From Pseudomonas kermanshahensis (GTDB lineage: Bacteria > Pseudomonadota > Gammaproteobacteria > Pseudomonadales > Pseudomonadaceae), in contig NZ_JABWRY020000001.1 in assembly GCF_014269205.2 (NCBI RefSeq), positions 5,008,001 to 5,072,000 of the forward strand: 64,000 nucleotides of DNA, in the 5' to 3' direction. Position 1 is the stretch's first letter, and each line of letters starts with the position of its first letter. This document shows, one piece after another, positions 26,495 through 35,503 of the stretch. A program made the translations under genes and the position numbers. Under the pieces are notes generated by a model. That model was not told where the DNA came from. It saw only the letters and a program-made list of their open reading frames with translations, and ran no database searches.

Positions 26495-27847
26495 TCAGTG
26501 GGTCTGGCCCAGGGCCGAAGGCGCCTTGAGCTCATCGGAAGGAGCGCCCTTTGGGCGAGTGCGTACGAAGAACACGGCGATGGCTGCCAGCACCGACGTC
26601 ACCGCCAGGCCATACAAGCCGCCTTGGATCGAGCCGGTCTGCTGCTCGAGCAGGCCGAAGGTGGTGGGGGCCACGAAACCGCCGAGGTTGCCGACCGAGT
26701 TGATCAGGGCAATCACTGCCGCCGCGATGCGGGCGTCCAGGTAGCCCTGAGGTATCGGCCAGAACAGCGACGAGGCCGACTTGAAACCGATGGCGGCAAA
26801 ACAGATGGCGACAAAGGCGAACACCGGCCCACCGGTGGTGGACATGAACATGCCGATGGCGGCGACCACCAGCGCGGCGGCTACCCAGGCCTGCTGGAAC
26901 TTCCAGCGTGCCGAGCCGGATGCGAAGGCGTACATCGCCAGGATCGAGATCAGCCAGGGGATCGAGTTGAAGAAGCCAACCTGCAGGTCGCTGAGGTCGC
27001 CCATGCGCTTGATGATGCTCGGCAGCCAGAAGGTCGCGGCATAGATAGTCAGCTGGATGCAGAAGTAGATCAGGCAGAACAGCACGATCTGGCGGTCTTT
27101 GAGCAGGCTCCAGGCCGAGGTCTTGACGCTACCGACGGCCTCCCGCTCACGCTGCTCGCGGTCGATGGTGTGCACCAGCGCATCCTGCTCGGCCTGGCTC
27201 AGCCACTTGGCATCCTGCGGCTTGGAGTCGAGCCAGAAGAACACGAAGAAGCACAGCGTTACCGAGGCCATGCCTTCGATGAACAGCATCCACTGCCAGC
27301 CATGCAGGCCAAGGCCCTGGATTTGCATCAAGGCCCCGGCCAGCGGGCCGGAGATCAGCGACGCCAGTGCCGAACCGCTGAGAAAAATCGCAATCGCCTT
27401 GCCGCGCTCGGCGCCGGGCAGCCAACGGGTGAAGTAGTAGATCACCCCAGGGAAGAACCCGGCCTCGGCGACGCCCAACAAAAACCGCAGCACATAGAAC
27501 TGGGTTTCGGTCTGGACAAAGGCCATGGCCGTGGCCACCAGCCCCCAGGTGAACATGATGCGGGTCAGCCACAGCCGAGCGCCGACACGCTGCAGGAGCA
27601 TGTTCGAGGGCACTTCGAACAATGCGTAGCCAATGAAAAACAGCCCGGCGCCAAACCCATAGGCAGCAGCGCTGATGCCCAGGTCGCTTTCCAGGTGTGG
27701 GCGGACGAAGCCGATGTTGACGCGGTCGAGGTAGTTGACGATGAACATGATGACGAACAGCGGCAGGACGTGGCGCTTGACCTTGGCCACGGCACTGGCC
27801 AAAGCGTCGCCATCCTTCCCGGCAGACGGAGCGAGGGTGTCGTTCAC
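26495..27847 (-). CDS. gudP: MFS transporter, glucarate/galactarate (GudP-like, ACS family)
   Basis: This protein of about 450 residues has 12 helices and the anion:cation symporter signatures: LFVIMFIVNYLDRVNIGFVR at helix 1, LGVAEAGFFPGVIYYFTRWL around helix 4, and ALFEVPSNMLLQRVGARLWL. It lies 18 bp upstream of gudD on the same strand, so uptake and first catabolic step are co-expressed. I chose the GTG at 27847 because GGGAG lies about 9 bases upstream; a GTG five codons earlier is possible. The control region is shared with a FadR-type regulator. Confidence 0.88.
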   Translation of the reverse strand: MNDTLAPSAGKDGDALASAVAKVKRHVLPLFVIMFIVNYLDRVNIGFVRPHLESDLGISAAAYGFGAGLFFIGYALFEVPSNMLLQRVGARLWLTRIMFTWGLVATAMAFVQTETQFYVLRFLLGVAEAGFFPGVIYYFTRWLPGAERGKAIAIFLSGSALASLISGPLAGALMQIQGLGLHGWQWMLFIEGMASVTLCFFVFFWLDSKPQDAKWLSQAEQDALVHTIDREQREREAVGSVKTSAWSLLKDRQIVLFCLIYFCIQLTIYAATFWLPSIIKRMGDLSDLQVGFFNSIPWLISILAMYAFASGSARWKFQQAWVAAALVVAAIGMFMSTTGGPVFAFVAICFAAIGFKSASSLFWPIPQGYLDARIAAAVIALINSVGNLGGFVAPTTFGLLEQQTGSIQGGLYGLAVTSVLAAIAVFFVRTRPKGAPSDELKAPSALGQTH

Positions 27848-27921
27848 TTGCGGATCTCCCACTAGTTGTTTTTATGCGGGTTGTCTGACATGACAGTGGG
27901 GTGGAGCATAGGCCTCGCGCA

Positions 27922-27934
27922 GTTGTACGACAAG
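27922..27934. promoter_or_regulatory. Operator-like palindrome 1, glucarate module
   Basis: GTTGTACGACAAG, read on the minus strand CTTGTCGTACAAC, matches the perfect palindrome at 28067-28079 in 12 of 13 bases. It is 75 bp upstream of the transporter start. It is probably bound by the divergent FadR-type regulator. Confidence 0.6.
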
Positions 27935-28066
27935 ATCGATAACGTCGACAAAAGTACAAAATACAAGCTGTAAAAATGATTATTTGCTGCGAACGTTCAA
28001 AAACAACCGAGTACGATGCGGCCTTCTCGATCAGATAAATAAGCGGAAATTATTTTTGTGTTTTAA

Positions 28067-28079
28067 CTTGTCGTACAAG
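28067..28079. promoter_or_regulatory. Operator-like palindrome 2, glucarate module
   Basis: CTTGTCGTACAAG is a perfect palindrome (5-bp arms, CGT centre) 24 bp before the regulator start, where bound protein would block its own expression. The TTGTnnTACAA shape is typical of FadR-subfamily GntR sites. Confidence 0.65.
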
Positions 28080-28102
28080 CTATCGATACCACGGAGCACA
28101 CC

Positions 28103-28804
28103 ATGGACTCAGCACACCCCCGTGTGCGCGGCCACAGCCGCGCACACGACCTGGTCTCCAGCCTGACGCAGCAGATTTTGCTGGGCACCTTCAAGCCAGG
28201 CGACAAATTGCCCTCGGAAAACACCCTGGTGCGTGAACATGGGGTCAGCCGCACCGTGGTGCGCGAAGCCTTGTCGAAGCTGCAGGCCTCAGGGCTGGTG
28301 GAGCCCCGCCACGGGATCGGTACCTTCGTGATAGAGCGCCAGCCCCAGGCGGGGCTGCGCGTTGGCGCGGAAAACGCCGCCAGCGTGCGCGACCTGCTGG
28401 AATTGCGCATCGGCCTGGAAGGCCAAGCCGCCGCCCTCGCCGCAGTGCGCCGCGACGACGGGCACGTGGCACGCATGCGCCAGGCGCTGGACGACTATCA
28501 AGACTTGGCGGCCGCTGGCGACAGTTGCATCGAGGCCGACCGGCGCTTTCACCTGCTGATCGCCGAGGCCACCGGCAACCTGTATTTCAGCGAAATGATG
28601 GCCCAGCTCGGCAGCGGTTTGATCCCCCGCAACCGCATGGCCCTGGCCGAACGCGCCGGCGCCAAGCTGGCCAGGCATGCGTACCTGGCCAACCTGGAGC
28701 ATGAGGCGATACTCAATGCCATCCGCCGCCAGGACTCGGATGCGGCACGGGCGGCGATGTGCCTGCACCTGTCCAATAGCCGCGACAGATTACTGCCCGA
28801 CTAG
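28103..28804 (+). CDS. GntR-family regulator, FadR subfamily, of the glucarate module
   Basis: This is a 233-residue protein. The GntR winged helix is at about 10-75 (LVSSLTQQILLGTFKPGDKL, PSENTLVREHGVSRTVVREA, LSKLQASGLVEPRHGIGTFV). A helical FCD ligand domain follows (LLELRIGLEGQAAALAA, ADRRFHLLIAEATGN, LEHEAILNAIRRQD) with the Asp/His pattern that holds a metal ion in many members. It is divergent from gudP-gudD with two matching palindromes between, so it most likely represses them until glucarate or a derivative binds. Confidence 0.9.
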   Translation: MDSAHPRVRGHSRAHDLVSSLTQQILLGTFKPGDKLPSENTLVREHGVSRTVVREALSKLQASGLVEPRHGIGTFVIERQPQAGLRVGAENAASVRDLLELRIGLEGQAAALAAVRRDDGHVARMRQALDDYQDLAAAGDSCIEADRRFHLLIAEATGNLYFSEMMAQLGSGLIPRNRMALAERAGAKLARHAYLANLEHEAILNAIRRQDSDAARAAMCLHLSNSRDRLLPD

Positions 28805-28970
28805 GGGCCGCGATGCGGCCCATTCGCGGGCAAGCCCGCTCCCACCCGAACCGTGTAGCACCCAAGGCTAGCACCGCACCCGTGTAGCACCGAAGGCTAG
28901 CGCCGCACCCGTGTAGCCTCCAAGGCTAGCGCCGCACCTGTGGGAGCTGGCTTGCCAGCGATGAGGCCGG
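28804..28970. repeat. REP pair enclosing the 29-bp tandem array
   Basis: A left REP (28804-28845, GGGGCCGCGATGCGGCCC then GGGCAAGCCCGCTCCCAC) and a right REP (28938-28970, TGTGGGAGCTGGCTTGCC) face each other across a tandem array. Confidence 0.8.
28852..28938. repeat. Three tandem 29-bp units inside a REP pair
   Basis: The units at 28852-28880, 28881-28909 and 28910-28938 share CGTGTAGC, AAGGCTAGC and CCGCACC and differ at only a few positions. A single copy of the same unit is the spacer of the REP pair at 45098-45195. Confidence 0.9.
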
Positions 28971-28997
28971 ACAAGGCAATCGGACTCACAGGTGCGA

Positions 28998-30008
28998 TTA
29001 CCAGGTCAGGCAGATCTTGCCGAAATGCCGATTGCTCTCCTGGTAGCGGAACGCATCGACGATCTGCTCCAGTTCGAAGTGCTTGTCCACCACCGGCCGC
29101 AGGCCATTGGCATCGATCGCCCGCACCATCGCCTGCTGCTGTGCACGGCTGCCGACCAGCACGCCCTGCAGGCGGATTTGCCGCACCAGTGCCTGAACCA
29201 ACGGCAACTGCCCCGCTACCCCGGTGAGAATGCCGATCAACGACACATGCCCGCCGATGCGCGTGGCAATCATCGACTGCTCCAGGGTCGCCGGCCCGCC
29301 CACTTCGATCACATGGTCGACCCCGCGGTTGTGGGTCAGCTCACGCACCTTCTCACCCCAGGCCGGGGTGCTTTTGTAGTTGATCAGGTGGTCGGCGCCG
29401 AGGGCCTTGAGGCGCTCGAGTTTGGCATCGCTGGACGAGGTCGCGATCACCGTGGCACCCGCCAGCTTGGCGAACTGCAAGGCGAAGATCGACACCCCGC
29501 CCGTGCCCTGCACCAGCACGGTATCGCCGGGCTTGAGGTGGTCATCGCTCATCAATGCGCGCCAGGCCGTCAGCCCTGCAGTGGTCAGCGTGGCCGCCTC
29601 GGCGTGGCTGTAGCCCTTGGGCGCCAGGGTGAAGGCGGTGGCGCGGGCAGTGACCTGTTCACGGGCGTAGCCGTCGAGGCCATCGCCGGGCACCCGGGCA
29701 AACCCTTCGACATTGGCCTGGCCGTCGAGCCAGTCTGGGAAGAAGGTACTGACAACGTTGTCGCCGACCTGGAACTCGCTGACACCCGGCCCCACTGCCG
29801 TGACCTCGCCGGCACCGTCGGCCATGGGGATACGCCGCTCGCTCGGCCCCCACATGCCGCTGACCACGGCGAAGTCGTGGTAGTTGAGGGAACTGGCGTG
29901 CAGACGCACAGTGATTTCGCCGGCCTGTGGCGCAGGCGCCTCGCAGGTGCCGACCTGGACGTTGTCGTAGCCGCCGCCAGGTTGGACGTAGATGGCCTTG
30001 CTGCTCAT
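28998..30008 (-). CDS. Zinc-independent quinone oxidoreductase/alcohol dehydrogenase (MDR family)
   Basis: The 336 residues form a GroES-like N-terminal domain (LHASSLNYHDFAVVSGM, DGAGEVTAVGPGVSEFQVGD) and a Rossmann domain with the dinucleotide loop VLVQGTGGVSIFALQFAKLA. The structural and catalytic cysteines of zinc alcohol dehydrogenases are absent, so it is an NADPH:quinone reductase-type member. The start at 30008 has GGAGA upstream. The substrate is unknown and it looks monocistronic. Confidence 0.88.
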   Translation of the reverse strand: MSSKAIYVQPGGGYDNVQVGTCEAPAPQAGEITVRLHASSLNYHDFAVVSGMWGPSERRIPMADGAGEVTAVGPGVSEFQVGDNVVSTFFPDWLDGQANVEGFARVPGDGLDGYAREQVTARATAFTLAPKGYSHAEAATLTTAGLTAWRALMSDDHLKPGDTVLVQGTGGVSIFALQFAKLAGATVIATSSSDAKLERLKALGADHLINYKSTPAWGEKVRELTHNRGVDHVIEVGGPATLEQSMIATRIGGHVSLIGILTGVAGQLPLVQALVRQIRLQGVLVGSRAQQQAMVRAIDANGLRPVVDKHFELEQIVDAFRYQESNRHFGKICLTW

Positions 30009-30069
30009 GGCTGGGTCTCCATTCAGGGAAAAACTGCGGTTCAGCATAGCCAGTGCAGGCTGCCTCCTC

Positions 30070-30108
30070 CCGTGTGGGAGCGGGTTTACCCGCGAAGAGG
30101 CCCGCACG
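30070..30108. repeat. Single REP unit
   Basis: GTGTGGGAGCGGGTTTACCC followed by GCGAAGAGGCCCG, between the HAD and oxidoreductase genes. Confidence 0.7.
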
Positions 30109-30120
30109 GCCAACAAAAAA

Positions 30121-30711
30121 TCAGCCAAGCATCGCGCGCAACGCTCGGCAATCCGCCGCATGCCAATCCACCAGATGCGGCCATGGGTTATCCGGCAAGT
30201 TGACCAATACGGTACGCGCCCCGGCCGCACGCCCACAATCCAGGTCAAAGCGATAGTCACCCACCATCACCAGTTCGCTCGGCGCCACACCCCACGCCTC
30301 TGCAATCTTCAGCAGGCCATCCGGGCTAGGCTTGGGTTCGGCCTCATCACGGCCAAGCACATGCTCCACCGGGAAGCAGTCGGCCAGACCGATGGCCTCC
30401 AGGGTGACATGAGCCAACTCCCGGGCATTGCGGGTCAGGATCGCCAGCCGGCAGCCACGCCCGGCCAGTTCGCGCACCAGCTCCACCGCCCCCGTCGCGG
30501 CCGTCGAAGCCAGCGCCAGGTCGCGTTCATGCTCCAGCAGCCAGGCGTGCTTGGCCGCCGCTTGCGCCGCCGGCAAGGCCGCCAGGTGGGTCAGTATGTC
30601 GTCTTCAGGCGGTATCTCCAGCGCTTCGCGAATCGCCGCAAAGTCATGCACCGCCACGGTCAGGGTGCCGTCCATGTCGAACACCCAGTTACGTACCTCG
30701 CCCAGGCTCAT
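30121..30711 (-). CDS. HAD-superfamily hydrolase (phosphatase)
   Basis: The 196 residues contain the HAD motifs: WVFDMDGTLT (nucleophile Asp at the N-terminus), a Thr/Ser in LAILTRNAREL, a Lys in AEPKPSPDGLL, and MVGDYRFDLDCGRAAGA. A small helical cap of the subfamily IA type lies between motifs I and II. It probably dephosphorylates a small metabolite. The ATG overlaps the tesB stop by 4 bp, so it is translated with tesB. The frame open upstream through tesB is not used. Confidence 0.88.
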   Translation of the reverse strand: MSLGEVRNWVFDMDGTLTVAVHDFAAIREALEIPPEDDILTHLAALPAAQAAAKHAWLLEHERDLALASTAATGAVELVRELAGRGCRLAILTRNARELAHVTLEAIGLADCFPVEHVLGRDEAEPKPSPDGLLKIAEAWGVAPSELVMVGDYRFDLDCGRAAGARTVLVNLPDNPWPHLVDWHAADCRALRAMLG

Positions 30712-31577
30712 GCCCAGTCCTTGCGATGGCGAATCAGGCCTTCCTGGCTCGACGACGCCACCAGTTGCCCGGCCTGGTTGAAGATGCTGCCACGGCAGAA
30801 GCCGCGGGCATTGCCGGCCCACGGGCTGTCGGTGGCGTACAGCAACCACTCGTCGGCGCGCAGGTTGCCATGGAACCACAGCGAATGATCGAGGCTGGCG
30901 ATCTGCATGTCGCGCTGCCACACCGATTTGCCATGGGGCAGCAAGGCGGTGGTCAGCAGGCCGAAGTCCGAGGCGTAAGCCAGCAAGTACTTGTGCAGCG
31001 CAGGCACGTCCGGCAGGTTGCCGTCGGCACGGAACCAAGCGTACTTCACCGGGTCGCCGGGCTTGGGGTTGAACGGGTCACGCTCGGTCACCGGGCGGAT
31101 CTCGATCGGTTTGGCGCACAGCACTTTGTCGCGGATGCGCTCTGGCAGGTGCTCAGCCATGGCACTGGCCAGTTCGACTTCGCTGGGCAGGTTTTCCGGG
31201 CCGACCACATCGGGCATCTGCGCCTGGTGCTCGAAGCCCTCTTCGTCGTACTGGAACGACGCGCTGCAAGTGAAGATGGTGTGGCCCTTCTGGATTGCCG
31301 TCACCCGCCGGGTGCTGAAGCTGCCGCCGTCACGCACGCGGTCCACCGAATAGACCACCGGCAAACTGGCGTCGCCAGGGCGCAGAAAGTAACCGTGCAG
31401 CGAATGCACATGGCGCGCATCTTCGACCGTCTGGCTCGCCGCCGACAATGACTGGCCCAGCACTTGCCCACCGTACAACTGGCGGAAGCCCAGGTCCTGG
31501 CTGCGTCCACGGAACAGGTTCTCCTCGATGGACTCGAGGCTCAACAGGTCGACCAGGTCGTCCAACACATGACTCAT
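30708..31577 (-). CDS. tesB: Acyl-CoA thioesterase II
   Basis: TesB hydrolyses medium- and long-chain acyl-CoA to free acid and CoA. The 289 residues form two hotdog domains, with FRQLYGGQVLGQSLSAA, HSLHGYFLRPGD and, in the second half, QIASLDHSLWFHG, which carries the catalytic Asp. Length equals the Escherichia coli protein within a few residues. The start at 31577 (MSHVLDDLVDLLSLESIEEN) has AGGAG upstream. It is followed by the overlapping HAD gene. Confidence 0.95.
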   Translation of the reverse strand: MSHVLDDLVDLLSLESIEENLFRGRSQDLGFRQLYGGQVLGQSLSAASQTVEDARHVHSLHGYFLRPGDASLPVVYSVDRVRDGGSFSTRRVTAIQKGHTIFTCSASFQYDEEGFEHQAQMPDVVGPENLPSEVELASAMAEHLPERIRDKVLCAKPIEIRPVTERDPFNPKPGDPVKYAWFRADGNLPDVPALHKYLLAYASDFGLLTTALLPHGKSVWQRDMQIASLDHSLWFHGNLRADEWLLYATDSPWAGNARGFCRGSIFNQAGQLVASSSQEGLIRHRKDWA

Positions 31578-31672
31578 CGGGGGTTCTCCTAGCAAGGCAA
31601 CACGGCTCTACAGCGCTTTCATGAAGGCGAATGATACAGGGTTTGTCATTCGCACCGCGCATGCCCATCCAT

Positions 31673-32242
31673 TCAGCCGCGCAGGGTCTGCTCCCAGCGT
31701 GCGCGGTCGATGCGATACAGCACATGCGGGCGCAATGGGTGGCCGGCAGGCAGGCGCGGGTGTTCGAAACTGCCGCTCGGGTCCTGCTGCATGCCGATGG
31801 CCTGCATCACTTTCTGCGAGGGCAAGTTGCTCTCACTAGTGAACGACACCACCTCGTCCAGGCGCAATTGGGCGAAGGCACAACGCAGGCAGGTCCAGGC
31901 CGCTTCACTGGCAAACCCCAAGCCCCAGTGGCGACGCGCCAGGCGCCAGCCGATTTCTACCGCGGGCGCAAAATCGGCATCGAAGCTGACGTTCAGCAGC
32001 CCGGTCATGCCGATGAAGGCGCCGCTGTCTTTGCGCTCCAGCGCCCACAGGCCAAACCCATGCTCATTGAAATGGCCACGGATTCGACCAATCAGCGCAG
32101 CCGCCTCCAAGCGCGTCAGGGGTGCCGGAAAATACTGCATCACGTGCGGGTCGGCGCACAGCGCGGCGAACTCGCGCAGGTCGTCGTCGTGCCATTGCCG
32201 CAGCACCAGCCGTGCGCTTTCCAGGTGAAGAATCGGGGTCAT
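31673..32242 (-). CDS. GNAT acetyltransferase, RimJ/RimL-like
   Basis: The 189 residues have the RimJ/L pattern: LESARLVLRQWHDDDLREFA at the start, GAFIGMTGLLNVSF, EIGWRLARRHWGLGFASEAA (motif A, acetyl-CoA loop) and SFTSESNLPSQKVMQAIGM (motif B). Such enzymes acetylate ribosomal proteins, small amines or antibiotics; the target here is unknown. It is alone on its strand between tesB and a divergent phosphatase. Confidence 0.88.
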   Translation of the reverse strand: MTPILHLESARLVLRQWHDDDLREFAALCADPHVMQYFPAPLTRLEAAALIGRIRGHFNEHGFGLWALERKDSGAFIGMTGLLNVSFDADFAPAVEIGWRLARRHWGLGFASEAAWTCLRCAFAQLRLDEVVSFTSESNLPSQKVMQAIGMQQDPSGSFEHPRLPAGHPLRPHVLYRIDRARWEQTLRG

Positions 32243-32404
32243 CGGGCGTGCTCCGGTTTTGCTGTCTTGCAGTTTACAGCGTAGGCGCGGGCGACGGTTT
32301 CACTCAAGCGGCGGCGCCTGAATGCAATTTTCACAACGCCTTCACCGCCACCCGACAGGCCGCTCACCAGAATGTCGCCAGCCACGACCACACCCGGCGC
32401 GGCC

Positions 32405-33109
32405 ATGCCATCGGAGTCCCGCATGCTATCGAGCAATACCCTGGGCCACCCTGCCATCCACGCCCGGCGCAAGCGACGTTTATCACGCAAGGCCCTCGGT
32501 GCCGCTTTGGGCCTGTGCATGGTCGTGGCGGCGTTGACCACCTGGCTGGCAACGAGGACGCACATCGTGGACCTTGGCAACGAGCAACAGTTGAGTGACA
32601 GCGGCCTGCTGCAGGATTGGGCCGAAGGCGCAGTGATCGTGATGATCCGCCATGCCGAACGCTGCGACAGCGCACCCGGGCCCTGCCTGGACGACCCCAC
32701 CGGCATCACCGTGGCCGGCACCCAGGCGGCCACCCGCGTCGGCCAGGGTTTGCACACGCTGGGCTTAAGCAATGCCGATGTGCTGAGCAGCCCTAAAGTG
32801 CGGACTCGCCAGACCGCGCACTTCATTCTGGGCCAGGCCGTGCCGAGCGCTGCCTGGCTGGAGAGCTGCGACAACCCGTTCGCCGATGAAGCCCTGGCGC
32901 GCAAACGCCCGGGTCACAACCTGGTGTTGGTGACCCACAATGGTTGCATCGATCACTTCCAGCGCCAGCAGCGTGTAGTCGGTGGGGAACGGGAAAGCGG
33001 CTATGCCAGTGCGCTGTTCGTGTCGGTCGACGGCAACGGCAAGGCGCGGATTCTCGGGCGCTTGAACGAGCCGGATTGGCAGCGGGTACTGGCCAGCATC
33101 GGCAAATGA
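32405..33109 (+). CDS. Histidine phosphatase family protein, membrane-anchored (Ais/PmrG-like)
   Basis: This protein of about 234 residues has a basic start and a single hydrophobic segment (ALGAALGLCMVVAALTTWLA), so it is probably periplasmic and anchored. The phosphatase core has IVMIRHAERCD (catalytic His in RHAE) and the second His in LVLVTHNGCID, with SSPKVRTRQTA between. The size and anchor resemble Ais, the LPS core heptose-phosphate phosphatase, but the identity is uncertain. Starts at 32372, 32405 and 32423 are all possible. Confidence 0.8.
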   Translation: MPSESRMLSSNTLGHPAIHARRKRRLSRKALGAALGLCMVVAALTTWLATRTHIVDLGNEQQLSDSGLLQDWAEGAVIVMIRHAERCDSAPGPCLDDPTGITVAGTQAATRVGQGLHTLGLSNADVLSSPKVRTRQTAHFILGQAVPSAAWLESCDNPFADEALARKRPGHNLVLVTHNGCIDHFQRQQRVVGGERESGYASALFVSVDGNGKARILGRLNEPDWQRVLASIGK

Positions 33110-33186
33110 CACGCTAATGCCACAAGCCGGTTGCGCGGCGCGTCACAACTGGCAAGATCAGCACTGGCCCCGATTGCGAACCGACC

Positions 33187-34101
33187 ATGCCGTTGCCGCT
33201 GATCTACCACGATGACTACAGCCCGGAATTCCCCGCCGAGCACCGCTTCCCGATGGACAAGTTTCGCTTGCTGCGCGACCACCTGGTCGACAGCGGCCTG
33301 ACCCGTGACCAGGACCTGTTGCGCCCGCAAATCTGCCCCAACGACATCCTTGCCCTGGCCCACGACCGAAGCTACATCGAACGCTACATGAGCGGCGACC
33401 TGTCCCGCGAGGACCAGCGTCGCCTCGGCCTGCCCTGGAGCGAGGCGCTGGCCCGGCGCACCGTGCGCGCCGTGGGCGGTTCGCTGCTGAGCGCCGAGCT
33501 GGCCTTGCAGCACGGCATCGCCTGCCACTTGGCCGGCGGCACCCACCACGCCCATTACGACCACCCTGCAGGCTTTTGCATCTTCAACGACCTGGCCGTG
33601 ATCAGCCGCTACCTGCTGGAAGCTGGGCGGGTGCACCGGGTGCTGATTTTCGACTGCGACGTGCACCAGGGCGACGGCACCGCGCGAATTCTGCACGACA
33701 CCCCCGATGCAATTACCGTGTCTCTGCACTGTGAACAGAACTTCCCGGCCCGCAAGGCCCAGAGCGACTGGGACATCCCCCTGCCCCGTGGCATGGGCGA
33801 CGCGGCCTACCTCAAGGTGGTGGAAGACGCCCTCAACTACCTGTTGCCGCTCTACCAGCCAGACCTGGTGCTGTACGACGCCGGCGTCGATGTGCACAAG
33901 GACGATGCCCTGGGCTACCTGCAGTTGACCGATGAGGGCCTGGCGGCACGCGACGAGTTGGTGATGCGCCAGTGCCTGGGCCGCGACATCCCGGTGGTGG
34001 GCGTGATCGGTGGCGGCTACAGCAAGGACCGCGTGGCCCTGGCACGGCGCCACGGCATCCTGCACCACAGTGCGGCGCGGGTCATGGGTTGTTCACAATG
34101 A
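33187..34101 (+). CDS. Histone deacetylase-like hydrolase (class II/AcuC type)
   Basis: The 304 residues show the zinc deacetylase fold. LAGGTHHAHYDHPAGFCIFN holds the active-site histidine pair. IFDCDVHQGDGTARIL and LYDAGVDVHKDDALGYL supply the Asp-His-Asp metal ligands, and GVIGGGYSKD is the terminal loop. Bacterial members remove acyl groups from small amides or proteins. The substrate is unknown. It is a single gene with a short gap to the following flavoprotein. Confidence 0.92.
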   Translation: MPLPLIYHDDYSPEFPAEHRFPMDKFRLLRDHLVDSGLTRDQDLLRPQICPNDILALAHDRSYIERYMSGDLSREDQRRLGLPWSEALARRTVRAVGGSLLSAELALQHGIACHLAGGTHHAHYDHPAGFCIFNDLAVISRYLLEAGRVHRVLIFDCDVHQGDGTARILHDTPDAITVSLHCEQNFPARKAQSDWDIPLPRGMGDAAYLKVVEDALNYLLPLYQPDLVLYDAGVDVHKDDALGYLQLTDEGLAARDELVMRQCLGRDIPVVGVIGGGYSKDRVALARRHGILHHSAARVMGCSQ

Positions 34102-34249
34102 CTGTGGAACCGCCTGTGGATAAGCTGCTGGAAAGCGGCTGCAGCCCTTTAGCTACGCCACCTGTAGAGTATTGATCATTTTTTGACCAGTGCTTCCGCC
34201 TACCGGCCTGCGCTAGAATGCGCGCTCTTTTCCACAGCCTGCCGCCCCC

Positions 34250-35494
34250 ATGCCCGATCTACACCACTGCACCCCTCCCCTTGTCGCCGTCATCGGTGGC
34301 GGCCCCGCCGGCCTGATGGCCGCCGAAGCGCTGGCCCAGGCGGGCTTGGCGGTCGAGGTGTTCGATGCCATGCCCTCGGTCGGCCGCAAGTTCCTGCTGG
34401 CAGGTGTCGGCGGCATGAACATCACCCATTCCGAGCCCTACCCGGCCTTTGTCGCGCGCTACGCCGAACGCCAGGGCGAGATTGACGCCCTGCTGCGCGG
34501 CTTCGATGCCGACGCGCTGCGTCAGTGGATTCACGGCCTGGGCATCGAAACCTTCGTCGGTACCTCGGGCCGGGTCTTCCCGCGCGACATGAAGGCCGCG
34601 CCCTTGCTGCGCGCCTGGCTCAAGCGCCTGCGCGACAGCGGTGTAGTTATCCACACCCGCCATCGCTGGGTGGGCTGGCATGACGATGGCAGCCTGCGGA
34701 TCGCTTATCCACAGGGTGAACGCCAGGTACACGCGGCCGCCGTGGTGCTCGCACTGGGTGGGGGTAGCTGGGCGCGTCTGGGTTCGGACGGTGCGTGGCA
34801 GCCGCTGCTGGCTGAGCGGGCTGTGGATATCTCGCCCTTGCAGCCGAGCAACTGTGGGTTTGAGGTCGAAGGCTGGAGCACCTTGCTTAAAGACAAGTTT
34901 GCCGGCGCACCGCTGAAGAACATTGCCCTGAGCGTGCCCGGTAGCCTGCCGCGCAAAGGTGAGTTCATCCTCACTGCGCAAGGTGTCGAAGGCAGCCTGG
35001 TGTATGCCTGGTCGGCACCGGTGCGTGAGGCCATCAAGCGTGACGGCCGGGGTGTGCTGCTGCTCGACCTGCTGCCGGACAAGGCTGTGGATAACATCGC
35101 CCAGGCATTGGCCAAGCCACGCGGCTCGCGCTCCATGGCCAAGCACCTGCACAGCCAGTTGGGCATCGATGGAGTCAAGGCGGCGTTGTTACGGGAGCTG
35201 ACCGATCAGGCCACGTTCGCCGATCCACAGGCGCTGGCGCGGGCCATCAAGGCGTTGCCGATCACCGTGGTGCGTACCCGGCCGCTGGATGAGGCCATCA
35301 GCAGTGCTGGCGGGGTGCGTTTCGAAGGGCTGAGCGAGGGGTTGATGCTCAAGGCATTGCCGGGGGTGTTCTGTGCCGGCGAGATGCTGGACTGGGAGGC
35401 GCCGACCGGGGGGTATTTGCTGACGGCATGTTTTGCCAGCGGGCTGCGCGCCGGGCGGGCGGCGGCGCAATGGGTAGCGGCGGGGGCGGCCTGA
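34250..35494 (+). CDS. FAD-dependent oxidoreductase of the HI0933/YhiN family (TIGR03862)
   Basis: These 414 residues open with the dinucleotide-binding loop VAVIGGGPAGLMAAEALAQA. Then come the family motifs VGRKFLLAGVGGMNITHSEP, SGRVFPRDMKA and VVLALGGGSWARLGSDG, and end with AGEMLDWEAPTGGYLLTACF. It is a flavoprotein of unknown reaction, annotated TIGR03862 in pseudomonads. The ATG at 34250 directly precedes the FAD loop. Confidence 0.92.
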   Translation: MPDLHHCTPPLVAVIGGGPAGLMAAEALAQAGLAVEVFDAMPSVGRKFLLAGVGGMNITHSEPYPAFVARYAERQGEIDALLRGFDADALRQWIHGLGIETFVGTSGRVFPRDMKAAPLLRAWLKRLRDSGVVIHTRHRWVGWHDDGSLRIAYPQGERQVHAAAVVLALGGGSWARLGSDGAWQPLLAERAVDISPLQPSNCGFEVEGWSTLLKDKFAGAPLKNIALSVPGSLPRKGEFILTAQGVEGSLVYAWSAPVREAIKRDGRGVLLLDLLPDKAVDNIAQALAKPRGSRSMAKHLHSQLGIDGVKAALLRELTDQATFADPQALARAIKALPITVVRTRPLDEAISSAGGVRFEGLSEGLMLKALPGVFCAGEMLDWEAPTGGYLLTACFASGLRAGRAAAQWVAAGAA

Positions 35495-35503
35495 TAGATC
35501 GCC

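Noticed and set aside
25037..27865. A 942-codon open frame on the plus strand across gudD and the transporter
   Set aside because: It is the mirror of two clearly recognisable minus-strand genes. High GC keeps the opposite strand open, and its composition (His, Gln and Gly rich) fits no protein.
28852..28938. A repeat array that could look like CRISPR
   Set aside because: The units are head-to-tail with no spacers between them, there are only three, and no cas genes are present.
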